This document shows positions 9,158-17,476 of a stretch of 64,000 nt of DNA, one piece after another. The stretch lies in assembly GCA_958439195.1 (NCBI GenBank), contig OY288153.1, positions 60,345 to 124,344 on the forward strand, given 5' to 3'. Source of the DNA: an uncultured Paracoccaceae bacterium (GTDB taxonomy: Bacteria > Pseudomonadota > Alphaproteobacteria > Rhodobacterales > Rhodobacteraceae). The translations under genes and the position numbers were made by a program. How positions within the stretch are numbered: the stretch's first letter is position 1; every line of letters begins with the position of its first letter. The notes beneath the pieces are model-generated. The model ran no database searches. It was not told where the DNA came from and saw only the letters and a program-made list of their open reading frames with translations.

Positions 9158-10016
9158 GGCCAATGGGTTGGATGGGCGGTCCCTGATCCGTCGCCGCGCA
9201 GGTCTGCGGCTGTGGCTGTCGGCGGGCTGGCTGGGACTGTTGGCCATCGCCGCACTGTTGGCCCCGTGGATCGCGCCGCATGATCCCTTGGCGCAGGATC
9301 TGTTCCTTGGTCGGTTGCCGCCGTTCTGGATGGCGGGGTCTGAACCGGGTTACTGGCTGGGGACCGACAGTCTGGGCCGCGATGTGCTGTCTCGCATCCT
9401 GCATGGCGCGCGGATCGCGCTGATCGTGGCGCTGGTGGCGGGCAGCATCACCTGCGTGGTGGGTGCCACGCTGGGTCTTTTGGCCGGGTTCCTGCGCGGC
9501 TGGGTGGATGTGGTCATCTCACGCCTGATCGACATCTGGATGGCCTTCCCGCCCATCCTGTTTTCCATCCTGCTGATCGCCGTCCTTGGCCCCGGCCTCA
9601 CGTCGATCATCATCGCCATCGTGGTGATCGACTGGACACGCTTTGCCCGCGTCGTGCGGGCCGAGGCGATGGCCCAAGGCGCGATGGATTACGTGGCCTC
9701 GGCCCGCGTGGCGGGGCGCGGGCGGCTGGGCACGATGATGCGCGAGATATTGCCCAATGTCCTGCCCACCATCGTGGTGCTGCTGACGCTGGAAATGGGC
9801 ATCGCGGTGATTGTCGAGGCGATCCTGAGCTTTGTGAACCTGTCCATTTCCACCGATGACCCCACCTGGGGCGGCATGATCTCCGAGGGGCGCACCTCGA
9901 TCCATCAGGCGTGGTGGGTGCTGGTTTTCCCCCTGGTCACCCTGTTCCTCACCGTCCTGGCCTTTTCGCAACTGGGCGAAGGGTTGAAGGACCGCTTCGA
10001 TCCGGTGCTGAGATGA
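9150..10016 (+). CDS. ABC transporter permease (DppC-like)
   Basis: A 288-aa inner-membrane partner of the preceding permease. It has the N-terminal DppC/OppC segment PHDPLAQDLFLGRLPP and LGTDSLGRDVLSRILHGAR, then five further hydrophobic spans and an EAA-like loop ASARVAGRGRLGTMMREILPN. It starts inside the end of the dppB-like gene and ends with ATGA shared with the ATPase gene, so the operon is tightly coupled. Confidence 0.92.
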   Translation: MLEANGLDGRSLIRRRAGLRLWLSAGWLGLLAIAALLAPWIAPHDPLAQDLFLGRLPPFWMAGSEPGYWLGTDSLGRDVLSRILHGARIALIVALVAGSITCVVGATLGLLAGFLRGWVDVVISRLIDIWMAFPPILFSILLIAVLGPGLTSIIIAIVVIDWTRFARVVRAEAMAQGAMDYVASARVAGRGRLGTMMREILPNVLPTIVVLLTLEMGIAVIVEAILSFVNLSISTDDPTWGGMISEGRTSIHQAWWVLVFPLVTLFLTVLAFSQLGEGLKDRFDPVLR

Positions 10017-10876
10017 GTTTCCTGTCGATCCGCAACCTGTCTGTCCGGCTGAAGGGTGGCCCGCCTTTGCTGCGCCGCGTGTCGCTGGATGTGGCGGTGG
10101 GGCAGGTGCGCGGACTGGTGGGGGAATCCGGGGCGGGCAAGTCGATGATCGGCAAGGCCGTCCTCGGCATCCTGCCGCCATCTGTTGAAATCACCGGGGG
10201 CCAGATCGTGCTGGATGGCACCGATCTGCTGACCCTGCCGCCAAAGGAACGCCGCCGCCGCATCGGCGCCACCTGCGCGCTGATCCCCCAAGATCCGCTG
10301 ACCGCGCTGAACCCCAGCCACCGCATCGGCCCGCAGATCACCGACCGGCTGGTCGATATTCTGGGCTGGACGCGCGCCGACGCCAACACCCGCGCCCGCG
10401 CGCTGTTGGAGGAGGTGCAGATCCCCAACCCCGACCGCGTGCTGCGGTCCTATCCGCATGAACTGTCGGGCGGGATGCGCCAGCGCATCCTGATCGCCAG
10501 CGCCTTTGCGGCGGAACCGAAGCTGATCGTGGCCGATGAGCCGACCACCGCGCTGGATGTAACCGTGCAAAAGCAGATCCTGCGGCTCATCGCCGGGATG
10601 CAGGCCCGCCACGGCACGGCGCTTTTGTTCGTCACGCATGATCTGGGCGTAGTGTCCAAGGTCTGCCAGCATCTGTCGGTCCTCTATGCCGGGATGGTGG
10701 TCGAGGATAGCGCAGTGACCGATTTCTTTGCCGCCCCCCGCCACCCCTATTCCGCCGCCCTGCTGGCCGCGACGCCGAAATACACCGATCCCGCCGCCGG
10801 GCTTCACCCCGTGCCGGATGCGGTGATCGACGCCGTCCGCGCCGAAGTGGCGGCCTTTGATGCCGGGGGGCGGTGA
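10013..10876 (+). CDS. ABC transporter ATP-binding protein (DppD-like)
   Basis: A 287-aa ATPase. Walker A is GESGAGKS, the ABC signature is LSGGMRQR, Walker B is LIVADEPTTALD, and the switch His is in FVTHDLGVVSK. The C-terminal oligopeptide-type tail HPYSAALLAATP is present. The ATG overlaps the preceding stop as ATGA; a longer in-frame start inside dppC is rejected. It should energise import together with the following ATPase. Confidence 0.93.
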   Translation: MSFLSIRNLSVRLKGGPPLLRRVSLDVAVGQVRGLVGESGAGKSMIGKAVLGILPPSVEITGGQIVLDGTDLLTLPPKERRRRIGATCALIPQDPLTALNPSHRIGPQITDRLVDILGWTRADANTRARALLEEVQIPNPDRVLRSYPHELSGGMRQRILIASAFAAEPKLIVADEPTTALDVTVQKQILRLIAGMQARHGTALLFVTHDLGVVSKVCQHLSVLYAGMVVEDSAVTDFFAAPRHPYSAALLAATPKYTDPAAGLHPVPDAVIDAVRAEVAAFDAGGR

Positions 10877-11673
10877 TGGACCTTTACAGCATCGAAAACC
10901 TGACGCTGTCGCTGGCCGACATGACGGCGAAACCGCTGTTCGGGGCTGCGCCGCGGATCGAGATTCTCAAGGGTCTCACCTTCACCATCCCCAAGGGCGC
11001 GGTCGTGGGCATTGTCGGCGGCTCCGGTTCCGGCAAATCCACGCTGGGCCGCGCGCTGGTGCGGCTATTGGAACCGTCGGGCGGCAGCATCCGCTTTGAC
11101 GGCACCGACATCACCCATCTGCCCGAACCCGCGCTGCGCCCGCTGCGGCGGCGGTTTCAGATGATCTTTCAGGATCCCATGTCCTCGCTCAATCCGCGCC
11201 ACCGGGTGGGCACGATTATCGCCGAACCCCTGCGCCTGCACGGGATGGAAGCCGTCCCTGCCCGCGTCGCCCGCGCGCTGGATCACGTGGGCCTGCCGCA
11301 ATCCTTTGCCGCCCGCTTTCCGCATGAACTGTCAGGCGGGCAGCGCCAGCGCGTCGGCATCGCCCGCGCCATCGCGCTGGAGCCTGATTTCATCCTTGCC
11401 GATGAAATTGTCTCTGGCCTCGACGTATCGTCCCAGGCGCAAGTCCTGAACCTCTTGGAACGGCTGGTGGCCGACCTCGGCCTGACGCTCGCCTTCATCA
11501 GCCATGACCTGTCGGTCATCCGCCGCCTGTGCCAGCGCACCATCGTGCTGCATCAGGGCCAGATCGTCGAAGACCGGCCCACCAAAGACCTGTTTGCCGC
11601 CCCGCAGGCCACCTATACCCGCGACCTGCTCGACGCGATCCCCCTGCCCGATCCCGCTCAGGCCTGGGGCTGA
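10876..11673 (+). CDS. ABC transporter ATP-binding protein (DppF-like)
   Basis: A 265-aa ATPase, partner of the DppD-like subunit. Walker A is GGSGSGKST, the Q-loop is FQDPMSSLNPRH, the signature is LSGGQRQRVGIARA, and Walker B is FILADEIVSGLDVSSQ. In this Walker B region the usual DEPxSALD reads DEIVSGLD, keeping the catalytic Glu. The ATG overlaps the previous TGA by one base; an in-frame GTG lies three bases earlier. Its 3' end overlaps the convergent thioesterase gene by 16 bp. Confidence 0.92.
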   Translation: MDLYSIENLTLSLADMTAKPLFGAAPRIEILKGLTFTIPKGAVVGIVGGSGSGKSTLGRALVRLLEPSGGSIRFDGTDITHLPEPALRPLRRRFQMIFQDPMSSLNPRHRVGTIIAEPLRLHGMEAVPARVARALDHVGLPQSFAARFPHELSGGQRQRVGIARAIALEPDFILADEIVSGLDVSSQAQVLNLLERLVADLGLTLAFISHDLSVIRRLCQRTIVLHQGQIVEDRPTKDLFAAPQATYTRDLLDAIPLPDPAQAWG

Positions 11674-12128
11674 TCCACTACTTGCGGCCCACCGACAGGC
11701 CGCCGCTCCACCACCTCGGCCACCATCAGGCTTTCCAGCTTGGCCTTCACATCCTCGGGCCAGACCATCGAAGTGTGGCTGTCCAGCCAGCTTGCCGCCA
11801 GCACCTGTTCCACCGACCAGCGATGTTCGTCGCCACAATGCACCGTATGCTTCAACCGCAGCGACGACTTGCCCACCTTCAGCACCGTCAGCCGAAAGGT
11901 CAGCTTGTCGCCAAAGAAGGACGGCTTGGAAAAATCGCAGGACAGATGCACCGTGGGCGTGCCCCAGCGTTCCTTCCAGATGATCTCATGCCAGGGCCAG
12001 CCAATATGCGCCCAGAACTCTTCGACCACCCCGTTCAGGATGTTCAGATAGGCCGGGTAATAGGCCGTGCCGGAAATGTCGCAATCGCCAAAACGCAGCA
12101 TCCGGTCGGTGGTAAAGCAAACGGTCAT
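11658..12128 (-). CDS. Hotdog-fold acyl-CoA thioesterase (4HBT family)
   Basis: A 156-aa protein of the 4-hydroxybenzoyl-CoA thioesterase family. The N-terminal active-site region is LRFGDCDISGTAYYPAYLNI, with Asp in the RFGDCD segment as the family nucleophile. GGGGAGGACAG precedes the ATG well; an upstream in-frame start overlaps oxyR and is unlikely. It is convergent with the ABC importer and may release the aryl-CoA made by the iorA-type enzyme. The role in that pathway is inferred from position only. Confidence 0.85.
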   Translation of the reverse strand: MTVCFTTDRMLRFGDCDISGTAYYPAYLNILNGVVEEFWAHIGWPWHEIIWKERWGTPTVHLSCDFSKPSFFGDKLTFRLTVLKVGKSSLRLKHTVHCGDEHRWSVEQVLAASWLDSHTSMVWPEDVKAKLESLMVAEVVERRPVGGPQVVDQPQA

Positions 12129-12174
12129 CCTGTCCTCCCCTTTCCGCCAAAGCACCGCAAAGGGACGGGTCAGG

Positions 12175-13086
12175 TCAAGGGAGAAGTCCAGCCCGCTGCG
12201 CCAGCCCCGCCGCGCGCACCACATCGGCCACTTGCAACAACTGCTTTGACAGGGGCGAGGTGCGCCGCCACACCATACCGATCCGGCGTGACGGCTGCGC
12301 CCCGTTGAACCGCGCGATCGACACATGCGCCGACCGGGTTTCCACCGGCACCGCCATTTCCGGGATCAGCGTCACGCCGATCCCCGCCCCCACCATCTGC
12401 ACCAGCGTGGACAGGCTGCTCCCATCCAGTAACTCGCGCGGCGCGGCCTGCCCCGCATAGCAAAAGGACAGCGCCTGATCCCGAAAACAATGCCCTTCCT
12501 CCAGCAGCAAAAGCCGCATCTCGCGCAGCTTTTCCGGGTTCGGCACCGGCTTTTCCGCATCCGCACCAGGCCGGACCAGCACGAAATCCTCGGCGAACAA
12601 ATCCACTTCCGTCAGCGAAGGCTCTGACACTGGCAGCGCCACGATGGCCGTATCCAGCCGCCCCTCCTCCAACTCCCGGATCAGCTTGGGCGTCACCGTT
12701 TCGCGCAGATGAATATCCAGCCCCGGATTGGCCTCGGTCAGTCGCGCGATGATGGCGGGCAGCAGATAGGGCGCAATCGTCGGGATCACCCCGATCCGCA
12801 GCCGCCCCGACAGGCTGTCACGCGCCGCCCGCGCCATATCGGCCAACTCATCCACACCCCGCAGAATATCCCGCGCCCGCAACAGCAAGTCCGCACCAAA
12901 CCCGGTCAACCGCACCTGCCGCGCGCCGCGCTCAAACAGGTCCGATCCCAGCACCGCCTCCATCTCGCGGATCTGCATCGACAGCGCGGGTTGCGAAATG
13001 GCACAGGCCTCTGCCGCGCGGCCGAAATGGCCATGACGCGCCAGCGCCTCGAAATAGCGCAACTGTTTCAGGGTCAGGTTTATCAT
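12175..13086 (-). CDS. oxyR: Hydrogen-peroxide-sensing LysR regulator OxyR
   Basis: A 303-aa LysR regulator with an N-terminal helix-turn-helix (LKQLRYFEALARHGHFGRAA, then AISQPALSMQIREME). The redox pair is intact: C200 in LLEEGHCFRDQA and C209 in SFCYAGQA, the same nine-residue spacing as C199/C208 of Escherichia coli OxyR. It is divergent from katG, the classic OxyR target. Peroxide forms the disulfide and switches the protein to activate katG. The start gives a family-standard N-terminus. Confidence 0.95.
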   Translation of the reverse strand: MINLTLKQLRYFEALARHGHFGRAAEACAISQPALSMQIREMEAVLGSDLFERGARQVRLTGFGADLLLRARDILRGVDELADMARAARDSLSGRLRIGVIPTIAPYLLPAIIARLTEANPGLDIHLRETVTPKLIRELEEGRLDTAIVALPVSEPSLTEVDLFAEDFVLVRPGADAEKPVPNPEKLREMRLLLLEEGHCFRDQALSFCYAGQAAPRELLDGSSLSTLVQMVGAGIGVTLIPEMAVPVETRSAHVSIARFNGAQPSRRIGMVWRRTSPLSKQLLQVADVVRAAGLAQRAGLLP

Positions 13087-13099
13087 AACATGAACTTAT
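13085..13099. promoter_or_regulatory. ATAA-N7-TTAT inverted repeat, candidate OxyR site
   Basis: ATAA and TTAT are separated by seven bases, the half-site spacing of OxyR operators (ATAG-N7-CTAT repeats). It overlaps the oxyR start codon and faces katG across an AT-rich 138-bp intergenic region. Only one of two expected dyads is clear, so this is tentative. Confidence 0.35.
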
Positions 13100-13224
13100 C
13101 ACGACAATCAGAAAATCCAACTTAAACTAATCGACCACAAGTGTTAGAACGATTCTATTCCGGCAGGCCGCCGCCCGACTCAGGGGCGCCGCACGCCCGC
13201 CTTGTGCAACCCTAGGAGAGCGAT

Positions 13225-15390
13225 ATGGACGGAAACGACGTTGGCAAATGCCCGGTGATTCACGGCGGCCAGACCACGACCGGCAAGACCGTGATGGATT
13301 GGTGGCCAAAGGCGCTGAACCTCGACATCCTGCATCAGCATGACACAAAGTCCAACCCGCTCAAGGGCTTCAACTACCGCGAAGAGGTCAAGAAACTCGA
13401 CTTCGACGCCATCAAGGCCGATGTCCACGCCTTGATGACCGACAGCCAGGATTGGTGGCCCGCCGATTGGGGCCACTACGGCGGGTTGATGATCCGCATG
13501 GCCTGGCATTCCGCCGGCACCTATCGCATCGCGGATGGCCGGGGCGGTGCAGGCACCGGCAACCACCGTTTCGCGCCGCTGAATTCCTGGCCCGACAACG
13601 CCAACCTCGACAAGGCCCGCCGCCTCCTGTGGCCGATCAAGCGCAAATATGGCAACCGTATTTCGTGGGCCGATCTGATGATCCTGGCGGGGACCGTCGC
13701 CTATGAAAGCATGGGCCTGAAAACCTATGGCTTTGCCTTTGGCCGCGAAGACATCTGGGCGCCGGAAAAGGATGTCTACTGGGGTTCGGAAACCGAATGG
13801 CTGGCCCCGTCGGAAAACCGCTATGCCGACCTGTCCGATCCCTCCACGCTGGAAAACCCGCTCGCCGCCGTCCACATGGGCCTGATCTATGTGAACCCCG
13901 AAGGCGTGAACGGCCAGCCTGACCCGATGAAAACGGCGGCACAGATCCGCGAAACCTTTGCCCGCATGGCAATGAATGACGAAGAAACCGTCGCGCTGAC
14001 CGCCGGTGGCCACACCGTTGGCAAGGCGCATGGCAATGGCCGTGCCGAAAACCTTGGCCCTTCGCCCGAAGGCGCGGATATCGCCGAAGGCGGCTTGGGC
14101 TGGATGAACCACACCACCCGCAGCATTGGCCGTGACACCGTCACCTCGGGCATCGAAGGCGCATGGACCACCCACCCGACGCAGTGGGACAACGGCTATT
14201 TCCAACTGCTGCTGAACCACGATTGGAAACTGGTGAAATCCCCCGCCGGTGCCTGGCAATACGAACCCATCGGCATCCGCGAAGAGGACAAGCCGGTTGA
14301 CGTGGAAGATCCGTCCATCCGCCGCATGCCGATGATGACCGATGCCGACATGGCGATGAAGGTCGACCCGGCCTATCGCGCGATTTCGGAAAAGTTCTTC
14401 GCCGATCCGGCCTATTTCTCGGAAACCTTCGCCTGCGCCTGGTTCAAGCTGACCCACCGCGATATGGGACCGCGTATCCGCTACATCGGTCCCGAGGTTC
14501 CGCAGGAAGACCTGATCTGGCAAGATCCGGTTCCCGCAGGTGCCACCGGCTATGACGTGGCTGCGGTAAAGGCCAAGATCGCGGCCTCCGGCCTGTCGGT
14601 TTCCGACATGGTCGCCACGGCGTGGGACAGCGCCCGCACTTTCCGCGGGTCTGACATGCGTGGCGGGGCCAATGGCGCGCGTATCCGCCTTGCCCCGCAA
14701 AAGGATTGGGAAGGTAACGAACCCGCCCGCCTGTCCCGCGTTCTGTCGGTGCTGGAACCCATCGCCGCAGCGTCGGGCGCATCGCTGGCCGATGTGATCG
14801 TGCTGGCGGGCAATGTCGGCGTCGAACACGCCGCCAAGGCGGCAGGGTTTGACGTGACCGTGCCCTTCCATCCGGGCCGCGGCGACGCCTCGCAGGACAT
14901 GACCGATGTCGAAGCCTTCGCCGTGCTGGAACCCATCGCCGATGGATTCCGCAACTGGATCAAGAAGGATTATGCCGCCCAGCCCGAAGAACTGCTGCTG
15001 GACCGCGCGCAATTGATGGGGCTGACCGCCCCGGAAATGACGGCGCTTCTGGGCGGGATGCGGGTGATCGGCACCAACTACGGCGGCGGCGCGCATGGCG
15101 TGTTCACCGATCGTCCGGGTGCGCTGACCAACGATTTCTTCGTCACGCTCACCGACATGGGCTTCAAATGGGTGCCCACGGGCCGGAACAGCTATAATAT
15201 CGTCGACCGCGCGTCGGGCACTGTGAAGCACACCGCCAGCCGTGTCGATCTGGTGTTCGGTTCCAACTCCGTCCTGCGCGCCTATGCCGAGGTTTATGCC
15301 CAGGACGACAACCGCGAGAAGTTCGTCCACGACTTCATCGCCGCCTGGACCAAGGTAATGAACGCCGACCGCTACGACTTGGCCGCCTGA
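13225..15390 (+). CDS. katG: Catalase-peroxidase KatG
   Basis: A 721-aa bifunctional heme enzyme that dismutates hydrogen peroxide and has broad peroxidase activity. Distal Arg, Trp and His are in MIRMAWHSAGTYR. The Trp-Tyr-Met adduct partners are present, with Tyr in HMGLIYVNPEGVNG and Met in RMAMNDEETVAL. The proximal His is in TAGGHTVGKAHG. Both peroxidase-like halves are complete. The ATG follows TAGGAGAGCGAT. It is divergent from oxyR and ends before a strong terminator, so it is monocistronic. Confidence 0.97.
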   Translation: MDGNDVGKCPVIHGGQTTTGKTVMDWWPKALNLDILHQHDTKSNPLKGFNYREEVKKLDFDAIKADVHALMTDSQDWWPADWGHYGGLMIRMAWHSAGTYRIADGRGGAGTGNHRFAPLNSWPDNANLDKARRLLWPIKRKYGNRISWADLMILAGTVAYESMGLKTYGFAFGREDIWAPEKDVYWGSETEWLAPSENRYADLSDPSTLENPLAAVHMGLIYVNPEGVNGQPDPMKTAAQIRETFARMAMNDEETVALTAGGHTVGKAHGNGRAENLGPSPEGADIAEGGLGWMNHTTRSIGRDTVTSGIEGAWTTHPTQWDNGYFQLLLNHDWKLVKSPAGAWQYEPIGIREEDKPVDVEDPSIRRMPMMTDADMAMKVDPAYRAISEKFFADPAYFSETFACAWFKLTHRDMGPRIRYIGPEVPQEDLIWQDPVPAGATGYDVAAVKAKIAASGLSVSDMVATAWDSARTFRGSDMRGGANGARIRLAPQKDWEGNEPARLSRVLSVLEPIAAASGASLADVIVLAGNVGVEHAAKAAGFDVTVPFHPGRGDASQDMTDVEAFAVLEPIADGFRNWIKKDYAAQPEELLLDRAQLMGLTAPEMTALLGGMRVIGTNYGGGAHGVFTDRPGALTNDFFVTLTDMGFKWVPTGRNSYNIVDRASGTVKHTASRVDLVFGSNSVLRAYAEVYAQDDNREKFVHDFIAAWTKVMNADRYDLAA

Positions 15391-15470
15391 TCGGGTGCCT
15401 GACCGGGTGCCGAAATCCGGTATCTGATCCGGCCCGATGACAAGGCGGGCAATCGGACAGGATCATACAG

Positions 15471-15500
15471 AAAACGCCCCGGTTTCGACCGGGGCGTTTT
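15471..15500 (+). terminator. Rho-independent terminator of katG
   Basis: A 13-bp perfect stem (AAAACGCCCCGGT with ACCGGGGCGTTTT) and a four-base loop, 80 bp after the katG stop. The A and T runs on either side make it potentially bidirectional. Confidence 0.9.
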
Positions 15501-15510
15501 GCTTTCGCCA

Positions 15511-15550
15511 CAGCCTGCACCCATCAGGTATCCCCCAGCCTGCACCCATC
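15511..15550. repeat. Direct repeat of a 15-mer (CAGCCTGCACCCATC, two copies)
   Basis: Identical 15-mers at 15511-15525 and 15536-15550, separated by ten bases. They lie directly after the katG terminator. Function unknown. Confidence 0.75.
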
Positions 15551-15655
15551 CGCTTGCGACAATCCTGCGCTCACACTCATCAGCCATAGCCAAATCCAGC
15601 GCCTGCAACCCAACGGTCTGCCCGCCACCAACCTACCTTCTGGCGAAACCATTCG

Positions 15656-15685
15656 GGCGCAAACCCGTCTGGCGCAAACCCGTCT
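15656..15685. repeat. Tandem repeat of a 15-mer (GGCGCAAACCCGTCT x2) with degenerate flanks
   Basis: Two perfect tandem copies at 15656-15670 and 15671-15685. Degenerate versions occur just before (near 15641) and after (15703-15725, GGCAAACCTGTC and GGCGCAAAGCC). It looks like a decaying minisatellite. Confidence 0.75.
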
Positions 15686-15845
15686 GACACCAACCTTTCA
15701 TTAGGCAAACCTGTCGGGCGCAAAGCCACGACCACATCGCCGCATCCCGTTTCCCCATTCGCGCTGACCGGCGGCAAACTTCCACGCTCTACCAGCCTCA
15801 CCATCCGGCCAAACCGCCGACCTGACACCGTCCCTTTGCACACCA

Positions 15846-16838
15846 TCAACCACCGTCCAGCGCCATGTCTGCCGCCCAAAGCAGCGCCTGCCCCCGACCA
15901 CCGCGCTTGGCCGCATAAAGTGCCGCGTCGGCAAGGGCCAGCAACTGCCCCAGATCCGCCCCCGGCACCTGCACCGTCAGGATCAATCCTGCGCTGGCCC
16001 CGATCCGGCAGACCGCATCGCCATAGGAAATCGGCTCTGACAGGCGGGCAATGATCCGCGCAATCCGCCCGAGTGCTGGCTCTGCCCTTTCCATCCCAGG
16101 CATCAACAGCACAAACTCATCGCCGCCGATCCGCGCCACAGTATCGCCCCGGCGGCTCTCCTCTCCCAGAATGCGCGCCACCTCCAGCAGCACATGGTCG
16201 CCCGCCGCGTGGCCAAACCCGTCATTCACCGCCTTGAACCGGTCCAGGTCCAGATGCACCAGCGCGAAATCCGGCTCGGTCACGGCCTCAACCGCCAGAT
16301 CCAGCCCCCGCCGGTTGCGCAGGCCCGTCAACGCATCGGTCAGCGCCTGCTCCTCGGCCACCACCTTGTCGCCCTGCAACCGGGCGTTCAACGCGCGCAA
16401 CTCCTCCAGCACCGCGGTTTTCGCCTCATACAGATACAGCAGTTCCACCGTCAGATCGGTCGCCGCAAAATCTGCTTCGGTCAGCGCAAACCGCTGCACG
16501 GCATCCACCACGCCAATACCGAAGGACAGGTTCAGCAATGCCCCTTGCCCCGGCCCCGCCGGCACCGCCAGCCCGCGAAAGGCAAGGTCAGGCCGGCCCT
16601 GCACGGTCAGTTGCACCTTGCCACCCGCGGCCGCCAAAAGCGCCGAAACCGTCGCCCCCGCCACTCCATGCCGCAGATCGAACAGTTCGGCAAAGGCAGC
16701 CCCGACCACCTGATCCCGCGCAATCAACCGCCGCAGCGTGCCGCCAACCGACCGGACAACCCCCGCCGCATCCAGCATAAGATGCATCGGCATCAGCCGC
16801 GCCAACGCCTCTGCCTCCAGTTCGAACCGCGCCGCCAT
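15846..16838 (-). CDS. Diguanylate cyclase with HNOBA-like N-terminal sensor
   Basis: A 330-aa protein. Residues 1-130 resemble the heme-NO-binding-associated (PAS-like) domain that pairs with H-NOX proteins (LMPMHLMLDAAGVVRSVGGTL). A coiled linker follows (LRALNARLQGDKVVAEE), then a GGDEF domain with TDALTGLRNRRGLD and RIGGDEFVLL. The inhibitory I-site RRGD lies five residues before GGDEF, so it is probably an active, product-inhibited c-di-GMP synthase. The start overlaps the HNOB-like gene's stop (GTGATG junction), implying translation coupling and a protein pair. Confidence 0.9.
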   Translation of the reverse strand: MAARFELEAEALARLMPMHLMLDAAGVVRSVGGTLRRLIARDQVVGAAFAELFDLRHGVAGATVSALLAAAGGKVQLTVQGRPDLAFRGLAVPAGPGQGALLNLSFGIGVVDAVQRFALTEADFAATDLTVELLYLYEAKTAVLEELRALNARLQGDKVVAEEQALTDALTGLRNRRGLDLAVEAVTEPDFALVHLDLDRFKAVNDGFGHAAGDHVLLEVARILGEESRRGDTVARIGGDEFVLLMPGMERAEPALGRIARIIARLSEPISYGDAVCRIGASAGLILTVQVPGADLGQLLALADAALYAAKRGGRGQALLWAADMALDGG

Positions 16839-17422
16839 CACAGCGCCCCCAGCGAAAAGGCCCGCCCTTCGGAATGCGCGGCATCCAGCAAGCGGATCGT
16901 CAGCACCGCCCGGCCATCCGGCAGGGTGGCCCCCACCTCCAGCACGACCAGCGCGCCATAATCATCCGCCATCGCCCGCAACAGGCCAAGCGCAACCGCC
17001 CCCGCCCCGTCAAACCCATCCCCAATGATCAGGCGGAACGCATCCTCCCCCATCGGTTCCACCCGCATCACAGGCAGCGCCAGATCGGGCAGCGCCAGCC
17101 GCGCCCGCGCTGGCAAATCCTCCAACGATTGCAAAAACTCGCGGAAATCTGTCCCGCCAAAGCGCAACAACCGGCGTACCGCCGCGCGCGATGGGTGCGA
17201 TACCAGATAGGTTCCCAAATCCTCCAGAAGGTCGTCGCGGTCGCGCCCCAGCCGGTCAGACGCGGCCATCAGCAACCGCTCTGTCACAGCGGGCGGGTAA
17301 TCCAGCATCGGCTCAAACCCGCGCGGCGCGACGCCCGCCGCCCGTGCCGCATCCAGCCAGGCCGCATTGCCCCAACCGTCACGCAGAAAACACTGGATCG
17401 CCCTGTTGATCAGCCCGTTCAT
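16838..17422 (-). CDS. H-NOX (HNOB)-like protein lacking the heme-ligand histidine
   Basis: A 194-aa protein with the H-NOX domain layout (MNGLINRAIQCFLRDGWGNAAW start; LGTYLVSHPSR; TDFREFLQSLEDLPARARLALP). Aligned by eye to soluble guanylate cyclase beta1, the proximal heme His (H105, in NLDALHDHL) falls on Pro104 (SLEDLPARA). The heme-propionate motif YxSxR falls on residues 133-137, IGDGF. Both heme determinants therefore look lost. The gene is coupled to the diguanylate cyclase, so it probably regulates c-di-GMP synthesis through another ligand or signal. Family call is firm; loss of heme is inferred from alignment. Confidence 0.8.
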   Translation of the reverse strand: MNGLINRAIQCFLRDGWGNAAWLDAARAAGVAPRGFEPMLDYPPAVTERLLMAASDRLGRDRDDLLEDLGTYLVSHPSRAAVRRLLRFGGTDFREFLQSLEDLPARARLALPDLALPVMRVEPMGEDAFRLIIGDGFDGAGAVALGLLRAMADDYGALVVLEVGATLPDGRAVLTIRLLDAAHSEGRAFSLGAL

Positions 17423-17476
17423 CGCCCGCCCCGCAGATTCGCAAGGCCAGCGTCGCCCAAACCCGTCAACAATCCC

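Larger units (their letters stand above)
15501..15845. other. Non-coding stretch with short direct repeats
   Basis: 345 bp between the katG terminator and the convergent diguanylate cyclase gene. No convincing gene is seen; the reading frames here are low-complexity. It holds a duplicated 15-mer and a tandem 15-mer listed separately. Confidence 0.6.

Noticed and set aside
13180..15330. 716-codon open frame antisense to katG
   Set aside because: It mirrors the codon pattern of katG exactly; high GC creates such shadows. The katG product has all catalytic residues.
15580..15879. 99-codon minus-strand frame after katG
   Set aside because: Low-complexity product made from the 15-bp DNA repeats; no start signal.
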